Positions 8,765 through 17,196 are shown, counted from the stretch's first letter. The stretch is 36,287 nucleotides of DNA from Acidaminococcus hominis (GCF_900291475.1 NZ_OLMM01000001.1:128501-164787); one strand, 5' to 3'. Notes: generated by a model not told the origin, from the sequence alone. Translations and numbers: made by a program.

Positions 8765-8930
8765 GCCTTCTCTTTACCTGTTCGCTATGCGAACAGGTAA
8801 AGGGGAAGGAAGGCATTGCCGAAGGCAATGCCAGGATGGGGTTCAAAACCAAGATACCTGTACTACACTCGTTGAGAACGTCGACCAAAAATCCGGTACA
8901 GAGTTTTCTACAGCTAGAGATTGCTTTACG
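8765..8930 (+). repeat. R2 structured module, plus orientation
   Basis: GCCTTCTCTTTACC, hairpin TGTTCGC/GCGAACA, GGTAAAGGGGAAGG, second stem GGCATTGCC/GGCAATGCC, then GGATGGGGTTCAAAA and GACCAAAAATCCGG. The second stem differs in sequence from the copies at 21128, 29424 and 35303 but stays complementary. Confidence 0.6.
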
Positions 8931-9110
8931 TTCGAGATTTTGACCTAGTTGGACTACCGTCCTTCATGCACTAGCCCCAAAAGGGGATAGCATTTTCCTT
9001 TTCAGGGAAAATGCCGCAACCGGCAATAGGGGGATTCCCGGCACCAGCACACTTCAGGTACATTGGCCGCACCAACTGGTCCGATGTGTTTCCCTCCCTC
9101 CAAAACCCTG

Positions 9111-9140
9111 TTGACAAATATCCCCTCTTTATAGTATGAT
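9111..9140 (+). promoter_or_regulatory. Promoter of the SAM-regulated metQ operon
   Basis: TTGACA at 9111-9116 and TATGAT at 9135-9140, with an 18-bp spacer, directly upstream of the riboswitch. Confidence 0.75.
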
Positions 9141-9157
9141 TTCTTCATAAACTGAAT

Positions 9158-9260
9158 ACTTCATCCAGAGCAGCGGAGGGAATTGGCCCTATGAAGCTGC
9201 GGCAACCCCCGGAAGGGAAGGTGCCAAATCCAACGGGAACAACCTGAAAGATGAAACCGC
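9158..9260 (+). promoter_or_regulatory. SAM-I (S-box) riboswitch
   Basis: The S-box core is clear: CCAGAGCAGCGGAGGGAATT, GGCCCTATGAAGC, CGGCAACC, AAGGTGCCAAATCC. P1 is TTCATC (9160-9165) with GATGAA (9250-9255). The P1 3' strand can instead pair with TCATCT (9273-9278) of the terminator, giving the usual choice: SAM bound means terminator on, SAM scarce means antitermination. It controls the methionine-uptake gene downstream. Confidence 0.95.
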
Positions 9261-9270
9261 ACAAAGGCAG

Positions 9271-9297
9271 CGTCATCTTTTCAGATGACGTTTTTTC
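9271..9297 (+). terminator. Riboswitch-controlled intrinsic terminator
   Basis: CGTCATCT/AGATGACG stem with a TTTC loop and a run of six T residues, between the SAM-I aptamer and metQ. Confidence 0.9.
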
Positions 9298-9362
9298 ATA
9301 CCTTCACGCTAGAAAAAACTGTTCTGGTTAAGTCATTCAAAAAAAGAAAGGAAGAGATGTGT

Positions 9363-10193
9363 ATGAAACTGAAAAAAGTATTGCTGGGACTGGTTTCCGT
9401 CCTGGCAGCAGCCAGCCTGCTCACCGGCTGCGGCAACGACAAAACCGCCGACAAGTCTGCGGCACCAGCCGAAAAGAAGACCATTACCGTGGGCATTACC
9501 CCCGGCGACTCCGAACAAATCATGGAAGTAGTAAAGAAGGAAGCTGCCAAACAGGGCCTGAACGTAGAAGTCAAAGTCTTCTCCGACTTCGTGACCCCCG
9601 ACCAGGCACTGGCCAGCAAAGAACTGGACCTGAACTCCTACCAGCATGAACCCTTCCTGGTGGCCTTCAACAAAAAGAGCGGCACCAACCTGGTGAGCAT
9701 CGGCAAGACCTACCTGGCTCCCCTGCGTCTGTACTCCACCAAAATCAAGAACATCAACGAACTGAAAGATGGGGACAAAATTGGCATTCCCAACGATCCC
9801 TCTAACGGCGGCCGTGCCATCCTGATGCTCAGCAAACTGGGGCTGATCAAAGTAAACCCCAACGTAGCAGCTACCAGCCTGACCGTCAACGACATTACCG
9901 ACAACCCCAAGCACCTGCAAATCATCGAACTGGAAGCAGCCCAGCTGCCCCGTTCCCTGGATGATACCGCAGCCAGCATGGTCAACGCCGGTTACGCCAA
10001 CTCCGCCGGCCTGTCCCAGGACCTGGCCATTGCCAAAGAAGACAATACCAGCCCCTATGTGAACATCATCGCCGCCCGGGCAGAAGACAAGGATAACCCC
10101 ACCTACCAAAAATTCGTGAAGATTTTCCAAAGCCCGGCTGTCAAAGAATATATCGAACAAAACTGCAAGGGCAACTTGATCCCTGCATGGTGA
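9363..10193 (+). CDS. metQ: Methionine ABC transporter substrate-binding lipoprotein (MetQ/NlpA family)
   Basis: Binds methionine and delivers it to a MetNI ABC importer. The start at 9363 (MKLKKVLLGLVSVLAAASLL) is chosen because AAAGGAAGAG lies just upstream; an ATG six bases earlier is too close to it. A lipoprotein signal peptide ends in the lipobox LLTGC, so the protein is lipid-anchored at the outer face of the cytoplasmic membrane. Family features include TVGITPGDSEQIMEVVKKEA, DLNSYQHEPFL and GIPNDPSNGGRA. Length (276 aa) is normal. It lies behind a SAM-I riboswitch, which supports methionine as ligand. No metN or metI is next to it; the partner gene is an M20 peptidase 14 bp downstream. 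The transporter subunits must be encoded elsewhere. Confidence 0.93.
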   Translation: MKLKKVLLGLVSVLAAASLLTGCGNDKTADKSAAPAEKKTITVGITPGDSEQIMEVVKKEAAKQGLNVEVKVFSDFVTPDQALASKELDLNSYQHEPFLVAFNKKSGTNLVSIGKTYLAPLRLYSTKIKNINELKDGDKIGIPNDPSNGGRAILMLSKLGLIKVNPNVAATSLTVNDITDNPKHLQIIELEAAQLPRSLDDTAASMVNAGYANSAGLSQDLAIAKEDNTSPYVNIIAARAEDKDNPTYQKFVKIFQSPAVKEYIEQNCKGNLIPAW

Positions 10194-10207
10194 GAAGGTG
10201 CTGAAAA

Positions 10208-11542
10208 GTGAGTTTGACCCAAGAAGATGAAAAACTGGCTGCGCATTTGCAGGCCATGATTCGCTGTGCCACCGTGTCCAACTCCGACGTGAACAAGGTG
10301 GATTGGCAGGAATTTGAAAAACTCCATGCCTTGTTTGAAAAGTTTTACCCCCATATTTACCAGCTCATGGAACTGGACAAAGTGGGGCAGGCCGGTCTCC
10401 AATTCCATTTGAAAGGAACCGGCAGCGGCAAGCAGCCCCTGCTGCTCATGAGCCACCAGGACGTGGTGGAAATCGGCGACCGGAGCCAATGGAAATTTGA
10501 CCCCTTCTCCGGGGATATTATTGACGGCTGCGTCTGCGGCCGGGGTACCACCGACTGCAAGCACCTGCTGCTGTCCGAGCTGGAAGCCGTGGAAAACCTC
10601 CTGGCCCAAGGCTGGCGCCCGGATTACGACTTGTACCTGAGCCTGGGCTACGCAGAAGAAGTGTATCTGGAAAACGATACCGACGCTGCCCAGCGCCTGG
10701 CCGAAAACCTGGAGAAAAAAGGCATCCGCATTGGCACCATCTTTGATGAAGGCGGCTTTATCCAGCCGGAAAAAGATGGCTGGCTGTCCGCCCGCATTGG
10801 CCTGGGCGAAAAAACTGCCGTGAACTACGAAATCTACAAAGATTCCCCCGGCGGCCACTCCAGCAAGCCCGGTGCAGGAACGGCCCTGGGCGCAGTGGCC
10901 AAAGCCATTGTGAACATCGAAACCCATCCCTTCCCGTACCGCTTGACCCCTCTGGCCAAGGACCAGCTGATTGCCAGCGCACCCCTGCAGCCCGAAGGCA
11001 TCAAAGAAATCTACGCCGACCCTGAAGGACGCTGGGAGGACCTGTGCGCCCTGGCCAAGCAGAATCCGGCCCTGGACGCCTTGCTCCATACCACCATTGC
11101 CTTCACCATGGCTTCTGCCAGCACCCAGCCCAACGTGCTGCCCTCCCATGCTGCAGCCGGCTTCAGCGTCCGGGTGCTTCAGGGCGATATCGTGGAATCC
11201 GTCCAGAAATACTTTACCCAGTTCCTGCCGGAAGGAGTCAAGATTAAGCACATTTCTGGCCTGACCCCCACGCCAACCTCCACCCCGGACAGCCACGCCT
11301 TCCGGCTTACCGAGAAGATTCTCCACGAAATGTATGGAGAAAAAGTCCTGATGATCCCCGTTCTCATGCTGGGTGCCACCGACACCCGGTACTACCGGAA
11401 CGTATCCCAGGACGTGCTCCGCTTCTCCGCCCACAAGAAAGACGCCCGGTGGGGCGAAGCCCATCAGGTCAACGAAAAAATCCCCATGGACGCTCTGCGC
11501 CCCAGCGTGGAATTCTTCGAAAAACTGTTGAAACTGTATTAA
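10208..11542 (+). CDS. M20-family metallopeptidase (ArgE/DapE/CPS1-like)
   Basis: Zinc-dependent amidohydrolase/peptidase of clan MH, 444 aa. Metal ligands and catalytic residues are visible: SHQDVVE (His and Asp), GRGTTDCKH (bridging Asp), YAEEVY (the Glu pair), and GEAHQVNEK (C-terminal His). The dimerisation-domain motif SPGGHSSKPGAG is also present. No signal peptide, so it is cytoplasmic. The GTG start at 10208 follows AGAAGGTG. It sits 14 bp after metQ under the same SAM-I riboswitch, so its job is probably linked to methionine supply, for example hydrolysis of N-acyl-methionine or Met-containing dipeptides. That substrate is inference; within M20 it looks closest to carboxypeptidase S or aminoacylase-type members. 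A strong terminator follows. Confidence 0.85.
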   Translation: MSLTQEDEKLAAHLQAMIRCATVSNSDVNKVDWQEFEKLHALFEKFYPHIYQLMELDKVGQAGLQFHLKGTGSGKQPLLLMSHQDVVEIGDRSQWKFDPFSGDIIDGCVCGRGTTDCKHLLLSELEAVENLLAQGWRPDYDLYLSLGYAEEVYLENDTDAAQRLAENLEKKGIRIGTIFDEGGFIQPEKDGWLSARIGLGEKTAVNYEIYKDSPGGHSSKPGAGTALGAVAKAIVNIETHPFPYRLTPLAKDQLIASAPLQPEGIKEIYADPEGRWEDLCALAKQNPALDALLHTTIAFTMASASTQPNVLPSHAAAGFSVRVLQGDIVESVQKYFTQFLPEGVKIKHISGLTPTPTSTPDSHAFRLTEKILHEMYGEKVLMIPVLMLGATDTRYYRNVSQDVLRFSAHKKDARWGEAHQVNEKIPMDALRPSVEFFEKLLKLY

Positions 11543-11546
11543 GAAC

Positions 11547-11595
11547 TAAAAATCGCCCTGCAAAATCAATTGGTTTTGCAAGGCGATTTTTTAAT
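11547..11595. terminator. Bidirectional terminator between the M20 peptidase and fic
   Basis: Long stem AAAATCGCC-TGCAAAA paired with TTTTGCA-GGCGATTTT, A-rich on one side and T-rich on the other. It can serve the peptidase operon (+) and the convergent fic gene (-). Confidence 0.85.
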
Positions 11596-11599
11596 TTCC

Positions 11600-12649
11600 C
11601 TACCCTTTATGCACATACCCCGTATTGCGCCCTTGGCCTACCTTGATGAGCAACCCCGACTGCAGCAGCTGGGACAGGGTCCGTTCCACGGTAATCTTGC
11701 TGATGTCCGGACAGCGGGTCATAATCTCTTTCTTGGTGATGATGCCCACGGTCTGGTCCAGCAGCGCCTTGATGCGCTCCGTCTTGGACAGCTTTTTGGC
11801 TCCCAAATACTCCACCCGGCTCTCAAACTCCCGGTACGCCTTGAGAATAGCTCCCAGCAAGTAACTGCAAAACGGTGCATAGGTGTTCTGGTTGTCGTGC
11901 CAGCCCGTGGAACTGGCCTGGAGCGCTTCGTAATACGTTTCCTTGGAATTTTCGATAATCATCTCCAGGCTGATATACTTGCCCACAATATACCCCGCTT
12001 TGTACAGCAGCAGGGTAGTGAGCAGCCGGCTCATCCGACCGTTGCCATCATTAAACGGGTGAATGCACAGAAAATCCAGCACAAATAGGGGAATCAGCAG
12101 CAACCGGTCGATTTTTTCCTCCTGCCAGGCCTGGTTGAAACTGGCGCACAAGGCTTCCAGGGCTTCTGCCGTCTGAAAAGCAGGAACCGGGACAAACCGC
12201 GTACGCTGCTTTCCTGCCGCATCCGTTTCTGCAATCATATTGTCCGCGTCCTTATAACTGCCCCCTTGACTGCTTCCTGAAAAAGAATATAAATCCCGGT
12301 GCAGCTGCAAGATGACCCGTGGAGACAGAGAAATGTAGGGGTAACTCTCGTGGATGGTGGCAAGCACTTCCCGGTAGCCAGCAATCTCCTGCTCCGAACG
12401 ATTGTGGGGCTCCGCCTTGTGGCTCACCAGCTCCTTCAGCCGCTGGTCACTGGTGAAAATACCCTCAATCCGGTTGGAAGCTCCGGTGCTTTGGATTAGG
12501 GCCACTTCAGCCAGAGGTTGCAGTTCATCTCTGTTTGCTTCAAGAAATAAATCCTGCCGCCCTTTGCACTCGTGAATGGCCGTCAGCTGCTGCAGCAGTT
12601 CCAGCGACAATAGCTTTTGCACCATCGCCTCGTAGGCAAAATCCCGCAT
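11600..12649 (-). CDS. Fic-domain protein (predicted AMPylase with N-terminal inhibitory motif)
   Basis: A 349-aa Fic/DOC-family protein; such enzymes usually transfer AMP from ATP to hydroxyl side chains of target proteins. The active-site loop HPFNDGNGRMSR matches HxFx(D/E)GNGRxxR in full, so it should be catalytic. An N-terminal segment STGASNRIEG fits the (S/T)xxxE(G/N) inhibitory helix, making it a class II (self-inhibited) Fic protein. The C-terminal region (TKKEIMTRCPDISKITVERT, LLQSGLLIKVGQGRNTGY) looks like a winged helix, suggesting DNA binding. The ATG at 12649 follows GGGAGGTGTTGGA. Its promoter lies within a perfect 14-bp palindrome (12671-12705), so self-regulation through the winged helix is plausible. 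No antitoxin gene is adjacent. The target is unknown. Confidence 0.9.
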   Translation of the reverse strand: MRDFAYEAMVQKLLSLELLQQLTAIHECKGRQDLFLEANRDELQPLAEVALIQSTGASNRIEGIFTSDQRLKELVSHKAEPHNRSEQEIAGYREVLATIHESYPYISLSPRVILQLHRDLYSFSGSSQGGSYKDADNMIAETDAAGKQRTRFVPVPAFQTAEALEALCASFNQAWQEEKIDRLLLIPLFVLDFLCIHPFNDGNGRMSRLLTTLLLYKAGYIVGKYISLEMIIENSKETYYEALQASSTGWHDNQNTYAPFCSYLLGAILKAYREFESRVEYLGAKKLSKTERIKALLDQTVGIITKKEIMTRCPDISKITVERTLSQLLQSGLLIKVGQGRNTGYVHKG

Positions 12650-12670
12650 TCCAACACCTCCCTGGAAATT

Positions 12671-12709
12671 TTTCTACATCATTTTAACAATAAATGATGT
12701 AGAAAACAA
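12671..12709 (-). promoter_or_regulatory. fic promoter overlapped by a perfect palindrome (likely operator)
   Basis: Arms TTTCTACATCATTT (12671-12684) and AAATGATGTAGAAA (12692-12705) are perfectly complementary around a 7-nt spacer. On the minus strand, TTGTTT (-35, 12709-12704) and TAAAAT (-10, 12686-12681) are 17 bp apart and overlap the palindrome. A dimer bound here would block the promoter. Confidence 0.65.
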
Positions 12710-12744
12710 GCAGGTGATGCAAGAAACCTAAATAAGCACAACCA

Positions 12745-12782
12745 GCGTTCCCGTATAGGCTTTTCTTCCTATGCGGGAACGC
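12745..12782. terminator. Strong hairpin downstream of the lysR remnant
   Basis: GCGTTCCCGTATAGG pairs with CCTATGCGGGAACGC across an 8-nt loop. It starts just past the lysR stop codon. There is no good T run on the minus strand, so it may act as an RNA end-protecting or weak terminator structure. Confidence 0.45.
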
Positions 12783-12786
12783 CTTT

Positions 12787-13519
12787 TCATTCCCCGCTTT
12801 TCCCTTTAAACTCTCCCCAAAACGCCTTTTCCGCTTCCCCCAGCTTCCGTCCTTTTTTCCGCACCAGGCACACCTGGCTTACCAGCTGGGGCTCGTTCAC
12901 GGTCCCCCAGGTCCCGGAGAATGGCTTCCCACCGCCGGTACACCAATAGCGGCCGCCCCGCCAGCTCCTTCAGGGTCAGGGTGTCAGGCAGGCCGTAGAG
13001 CATGGTGGCTGACCCCGCCGCCGCAAAGGCTTCCTGGGTCAGTACCGTCCGTTCCAATCCGGCAGCAGGGAAGGGGGTGCGGATTAGGGCCAGCTCAATT
13101 TTTTCCTTATCCAGAGCCTCCAGGAGCCCATACGTATTGGCCTCATACACCTGGAAGGGCACGTCCGGGTGCTCCAGGGTAAAGTGGGTCAGACCCTTGA
13201 GGAATTTTTCCCCAGTCCCGGAGGAGATGATTCCCAGCCGCAGACTACCCTTGTTTCCCGCCTGAAAACTCCGCATATCGCTTTGGGCTGCCTGCTGCAG
13301 CTCCAGTATCTTTTGGGCGTAGTCGTACAGCACCTTTCCGGCTTCGGTGAGCCGAATCTGCCGGGCTCCCCGTTCCAGCAGTTTTACCCCGCATTCCTTC
13401 TCCAGATTCTTGATTTGCAGGGACACCGGAGGCTGGGACAGGTTCAGCCGCCGGGCACCCCCGGAAATGGTGCCTTCCTGGACCACCGCCGCAAAACAAA
13501 TCAGCTGTTCTGAATTCAT
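12787..13519 (-). pseudogene. LysR-type transcriptional regulator, degraded by internal deletion/frameshift
   Basis: The first 203 residues from ATG 13519 (site GGAGGAAGCGCT) are a good LysR regulator. The winged HTH (QEGTISGGARRLNLSQPPVS) is followed by linker and effector domain (GSLRLGIISSG up to LLVYRRWEAILRD). The frame then runs into nonsense-like Gly/Lys sequence and stops at 12806. In a neighbouring frame the authentic-looking C-terminus is present (NEPQLVSQVCLVRKKGRKLG, ending at 12787). LysR proteins normally have about 60 residues between RPLLVYRRW and this region; here they are missing. I infer an internal deletion of roughly 55 codons that also shifted the frame. It is divergent from the exporter operon at 13628 and was probably its regulator. 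DNA binding may survive, but effector sensing should not. Confidence 0.75.
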
Positions 13520-13627
13520 AGCGCTTCCTCCTATATAGAAATTAAATAGATATACACAGATGATATATAAATTATATACCATCTCCCGTGCTATGATAAG
13601 TACAGAAATTGATGAGGGGTGAAGAAA

Positions 13628-15406
13628 ATGTTGAAAACCTTATGGCCCTATTTTAAGGGGTATGAAAAAGAGTGCGTGCTGGCACCGCTCTTTAAATTAT
13701 TGGAAGCCTTGATGAGCCTATTGGTGCCGCTGGTGGTGGCGGACATCATCGACAAAGGCATTGTGGGCGGCAATACCCACTACATTTGGCTGTGCTTCTG
13801 GCTGATGCTGGGACTGGCCGTTTTGGAAGTGGGCTTCTCCTTTACCGCCCAGTGGTACGCTGCCAAAGGTGCCGTGGGCTTTACCACCAGCCTGCGCCAA
13901 GCCCTGTTCGACCACATCCAGGCGCTGTCCTATACCGAGCTGGACACCCTGGGCACGGACACCCTGATTACCCGGATGACCAGCGACATGAACCAGGTCC
14001 AGACCGGTCTCAACCTGGCCCTGCGCCTGCTGCTCCGGTCCCCCTTCGTGGTGTTTGGCTCCATGGTCATGGCCTTCACCATTGATGTGCGCTGCGCCCT
14101 GATTTTCGTGGTGGCCATTCCCATCCTTAGCGCTGTGGTGCTGGGCATTATGATCAAGAGCATTCCGCTTTTCACCAAAGCCCAGCAGGCCCTGGACCGG
14201 CTCCTGGGGACCACCCGGGAAAACCTCACCGGCGTCCGGGTAATCCGGGCCTTCTGTAAGGAAAAGGACGAAGTCAAGGAATTTGATGAAAAAAACGAAT
14301 TTCTGACCCATATGAACGAAACCGTAGGGAAACTTTCCGCCCTGATGAACCCGGCCACCTACCTGCTGGTGAACCTGGCTACCGTGGTCCTGATTCGGGA
14401 AGGCGCCCTGCGGGTGAACCTGGGCGGCCTGGCCCAGGGCGATGTAGTAGCCCTTTACAACTACATGGCCCAGATGATCATCGAGCTGGTAAAACTGGCA
14501 GCCCTGATCATTACCATCAATAAATCCATTGCCTGCGCTGAGCGGCTGGAATCCGTCATGCAGGTAAAGCCCGGCATGGACTTCCCCAAAGCGGGTGTGC
14601 AGCTGACCAAGCCCCAGGCAGGAGTACCCGAAGTAGCCTTCCGGCACGTGTCCTTTGCCTATGCAGGCTCCGGCGCCGAAGCCGTTACCAATATAGACTT
14701 TGCCGCCCAGCCCGGTGAGACCATCGGCATCATCGGCGGTACTGGCAGCGGCAAATCCACCGTGGTGAACCTGATTCCCCGGTTCTACGACGCCACCTCC
14801 GGTATTGTGGAAATCGCCGGCAAGAACGTCAAAGATTACGCAGAAGGCGCCTTGCATGAACGCATCGGCGTGGTGCCCCAGCGGGCTACCCTGTTTGAGG
14901 GCAGCATCCGGGACAACCTGAAATGGGGCAAGGAAGACGCCACCGACGAGGAACTGTGGCAGGCCATAGATACTGCCCAGGCCCATGAGGTAGTGGAGGG
15001 TAAGCCCGGCCAGTTGGACTACCAGCTGGAGCAGAACGGCCGGAACCTGTCCGGCGGCCAGAAACAGCGGCTGACCATTGCCCGGGCCCTGGTGCGGAAG
15101 CCGGATATCCTGATTCTGGATGACTCCGCCAGCGCCCTGGACTTTGTCACCGACCTGAAACTGCGGCAGGCCATCAAAAAGCTGGAAGGCAATATGACCG
15201 TATTCATCGTGTCCCAGCGCACCAGCAGCGTCCGCTACGCCGACCAGATTCTGGTGCTCAGCGACGGCAAACTGGTGGGCAAGGGGACCCACGACCAGCT
15301 TATGCAGAACTGTGAAGTATATCAGGAAATCTATTATTCCCAGTACCCGGAAGAACGGCCTAAAGACCGGCCTTTGGTACTGGATGACGAGGAGGCAGCA
15401 TTATGA
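13628..15406 (+). CDS. ABC exporter half-transporter, degenerate-site subunit (pair 1, subunit A)
   Basis: Half-transporter with an N-terminal six-helix ABC transmembrane domain (ABC_membrane type I) and a C-terminal nucleotide-binding domain. Walker A is GGTGSGKST and the signature is LSGGQKQRL. Walker B is ILILDDSASALD, with Asp where the catalytic Glu normally sits. The switch region reads IVSQRTSS with Gln instead of His. These changes are typical of one member of heterodimeric exporters such as BmrC/BmrD or TM287/288. The ATG at 13628 is chosen over the GTG at 13619 because GAGGGGT sits at the right distance only for the ATG. The stop overlaps the next start by 4 bp (ATGA), so the two are translationally coupled. 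Substrate unknown; multidrug or peptide/lipid export is usual. Confidence 0.9.
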   Translation: MLKTLWPYFKGYEKECVLAPLFKLLEALMSLLVPLVVADIIDKGIVGGNTHYIWLCFWLMLGLAVLEVGFSFTAQWYAAKGAVGFTTSLRQALFDHIQALSYTELDTLGTDTLITRMTSDMNQVQTGLNLALRLLLRSPFVVFGSMVMAFTIDVRCALIFVVAIPILSAVVLGIMIKSIPLFTKAQQALDRLLGTTRENLTGVRVIRAFCKEKDEVKEFDEKNEFLTHMNETVGKLSALMNPATYLLVNLATVVLIREGALRVNLGGLAQGDVVALYNYMAQMIIELVKLAALIITINKSIACAERLESVMQVKPGMDFPKAGVQLTKPQAGVPEVAFRHVSFAYAGSGAEAVTNIDFAAQPGETIGIIGGTGSGKSTVVNLIPRFYDATSGIVEIAGKNVKDYAEGALHERIGVVPQRATLFEGSIRDNLKWGKEDATDEELWQAIDTAQAHEVVEGKPGQLDYQLEQNGRNLSGGQKQRLTIARALVRKPDILILDDSASALDFVTDLKLRQAIKKLEGNMTVFIVSQRTSSVRYADQILVLSDGKLVGKGTHDQLMQNCEVYQEIYYSQYPEERPKDRPLVLDDEEAAL

Positions 15407-17196
15407 CGGACAAAAAGAACCTGAACCAAGAAGACGAAAAGCTCTTGGAAGAATTGCCCCAGGACGAAAACGTCACCAGCCTGACCACCCTGAAAAAAGT
15501 CCTGAACGTCATTGACGCCTACCGGATTCTTCTGGTCCTTAGCATCGTGCTGGCCGGCGTCAGCGTGGTGCTGCAGCTGTACGTACCCGTGCTCTTTGGC
15601 CGGGCCATCGACGGCATCGTAGGTGCCGGCCGGGTGGACTTCGCCCTGGTAGGCCGGTATCTTACCCGGATTATCGCCCTGGTGGCCCTGTCCAGCCTGG
15701 CCACCCTGATTATGAACCTCATCAACAACCGGCTGACCTACCGCACCGTCCGGGATATCCGGGCCAAGGCCATCCGCCAAATCCAGGTGCTCCCCCTGTC
15801 CTATTTGGACGGCCAGAGCATCGGCGACCTGGTGCAGCGGGTCATTGCCGATGTGGACCAGGTCTCTGACGGCCTGCTGCTGGGCTTTACCCAATTGTTT
15901 ACCGGCATCATCACCATCCTGGTGACTCTGTACATCATGTTCACCAAGAACGTGGAAATCTCCCTGATGATCGTGGTGCTGACCCCCGTCAGTTTCTTCG
16001 CCGCCAAGTTTATCGCCACCCATTCCTACCATATGTTCCGCCAGCAGACCGCCGTTCGGGGCCGCCAGACCGCCCTGATCAACGAAATGGTGGGCAGCGA
16101 AAAAGTGGTGAAGGCCTTTCGGCACGAAGCCAAAGCCTCGGAACAATTTGACGTCCTGAACAAAGACCTGCAGCATTATACCCAGCACGCCCTGTTCTAC
16201 AGCTCCTTGACCAACCCCTCCACCCGTGCCGTCAATAACGTCATCTACGCCCTGGTGGCCCTTTTGGGCGCCTTCCGGATCCTCAGCGGCACCATTACCG
16301 TAGGCGACCTGACCGTACTGCTGTACTACGCCAACCAGTATATGAAACCCTTTACCGACATCAGCTCCGTAGTCACCGAGCTCCAAAACGCCATGGCCTG
16401 CGCCGCCCGGGTATTTACCCTCATCGACGCCCAGCCCCAGAGCCCGGATCCCCAGGCGCAGCTGGCCTTTAAAGACGGCAAAATGGATATCCAGCACGTG
16501 TACTTCTCCTACGTAAAAGACAAGAAACTCATCGAAGACTTCAACTTCCACGTAGAACCCGGCCAAACCACCGCCATCGTAGGACCCACCGGCTGCGGCA
16601 AGAGCACCTTCATCAACCTGCTGATGCGCTTCTACGACGTGGACCAGGGCACCATCTCCATCGACGGCCAGGATACCCAGACCGTGGACCGCCATTCCCT
16701 GCGGAAAACCTACGGCATGGTCCTCCAGGAAACCTGGCTGAAACAGGGCACCATCCGGGAGAACATCGCCTTTGGCAAACCCGGCGCCACCGAAGAAGAA
16801 ATCATCCATGCCGCCAAAGAAGCCCACAGCTGGGAATTTATCCGCCGGCTGCCCCAGGGCCTGGATACCGTAGTGGACGATGACAGCCTGAGCCAAGGCC
16901 AGAAACAACTCCTGTGCATCACCAGAGTCATGCTGGCCCTGCCGCCCATGCTCATCTTGGACGAAGCCACCAGCTCCATCGATACCCGCACCGAACTGAG
17001 AATCCAGGCCGCCTTCGCCAAACTCATGAAAGGCCGCACCAGCTTCATCGTAGCCCATAGACTCTCCACCATCCGCAGCGCCGACCAGATTCTTGTGATG
17101 CGGGACGGCAAAATCATCGAACAAGGCACCCACGACACCCTCATGGCCCAAAACGGCTTCTATACACAACTGTATAACTCCCAGTTTGCACAATGA
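15403..17196 (+). CDS. ABC exporter half-transporter, consensus-site subunit (pair 1, subunit B)
   Basis: Partner of the preceding gene, 597 aa. It has a charged N-terminal extension (residues 1-25), six membrane helices, then the nucleotide-binding domain: Walker A GPTGCGKST, Walker B MLILDEATSSID with catalytic Glu, and H-loop IVAHRLST with His. Its signature is LSQGQ rather than LSGGQ. In the dimer, the good Walker motifs here face the good signature of subunit A. The weak signature here faces the degenerate Walker B of subunit A. That gives one catalytic and one inactive ATP site, as in known heterodimeric exporters. A GC-rich hairpin lies about 80-145 bp downstream. Substrate unknown. 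Confidence 0.92.
   Translation: MTDKKNLNQEDEKLLEELPQDENVTSLTTLKKVLNVIDAYRILLVLSIVLAGVSVVLQLYVPVLFGRAIDGIVGAGRVDFALVGRYLTRIIALVALSSLATLIMNLINNRLTYRTVRDIRAKAIRQIQVLPLSYLDGQSIGDLVQRVIADVDQVSDGLLLGFTQLFTGIITILVTLYIMFTKNVEISLMIVVLTPVSFFAAKFIATHSYHMFRQQTAVRGRQTALINEMVGSEKVVKAFRHEAKASEQFDVLNKDLQHYTQHALFYSSLTNPSTRAVNNVIYALVALLGAFRILSGTITVGDLTVLLYYANQYMKPFTDISSVVTELQNAMACAARVFTLIDAQPQSPDPQAQLAFKDGKMDIQHVYFSYVKDKKLIEDFNFHVEPGQTTAIVGPTGCGKSTFINLLMRFYDVDQGTISIDGQDTQTVDRHSLRKTYGMVLQETWLKQGTIRENIAFGKPGATEEEIIHAAKEAHSWEFIRRLPQGLDTVVDDDSLSQGQKQLLCITRVMLALPPMLILDEATSSIDTRTELRIQAAFAKLMKGRTSFIVAHRLSTIRSADQILVMRDGKIIEQGTHDTLMAQNGFYTQLYNSQFAQ

Larger units (their letters stand above)
7598..9100. repeat. Repeat island II (no gene; R1 and R2 copies inside an outer inverted repeat)
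   Basis: 1.5 kb without a credible gene. The outer edges form an inverted repeat: 7616-7660 (GCGGCCAATGGACCTGAAGT, then GGTGCCGGGAATCCCC) against the complement of about 9025-9075, with only a few differences over about 43 bp. Inside, in order: GC-rich hairpins (7660-7790), an R2 module in minus orientation (about 7920-8030), three R1-type units (8154, 8318, 8481), a 3' half of R1 (about 8661-8732), and an R2 module in plus orientation from 8765. Short open frames are not supported by ribosome binding sites or recognisable sequence. Confidence 0.6.

Noticed and set aside
8765-8860. tRNA or tRNA-like gene suggested by GGTTCAAAA in R2
   Set aside because: No acceptor stem, D-arm or anticodon arm can be formed around it, and the motif lies outside the two conserved stems.
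15334-17193. Long minus-strand frame opposite exporter subunit B (and similar ones at 10103-11464, 13718-15292, 19439-21136, 22623-24266)
   Set aside because: These are shadows caused by strong codon bias in clear plus-strand genes; none has recognisable protein features.
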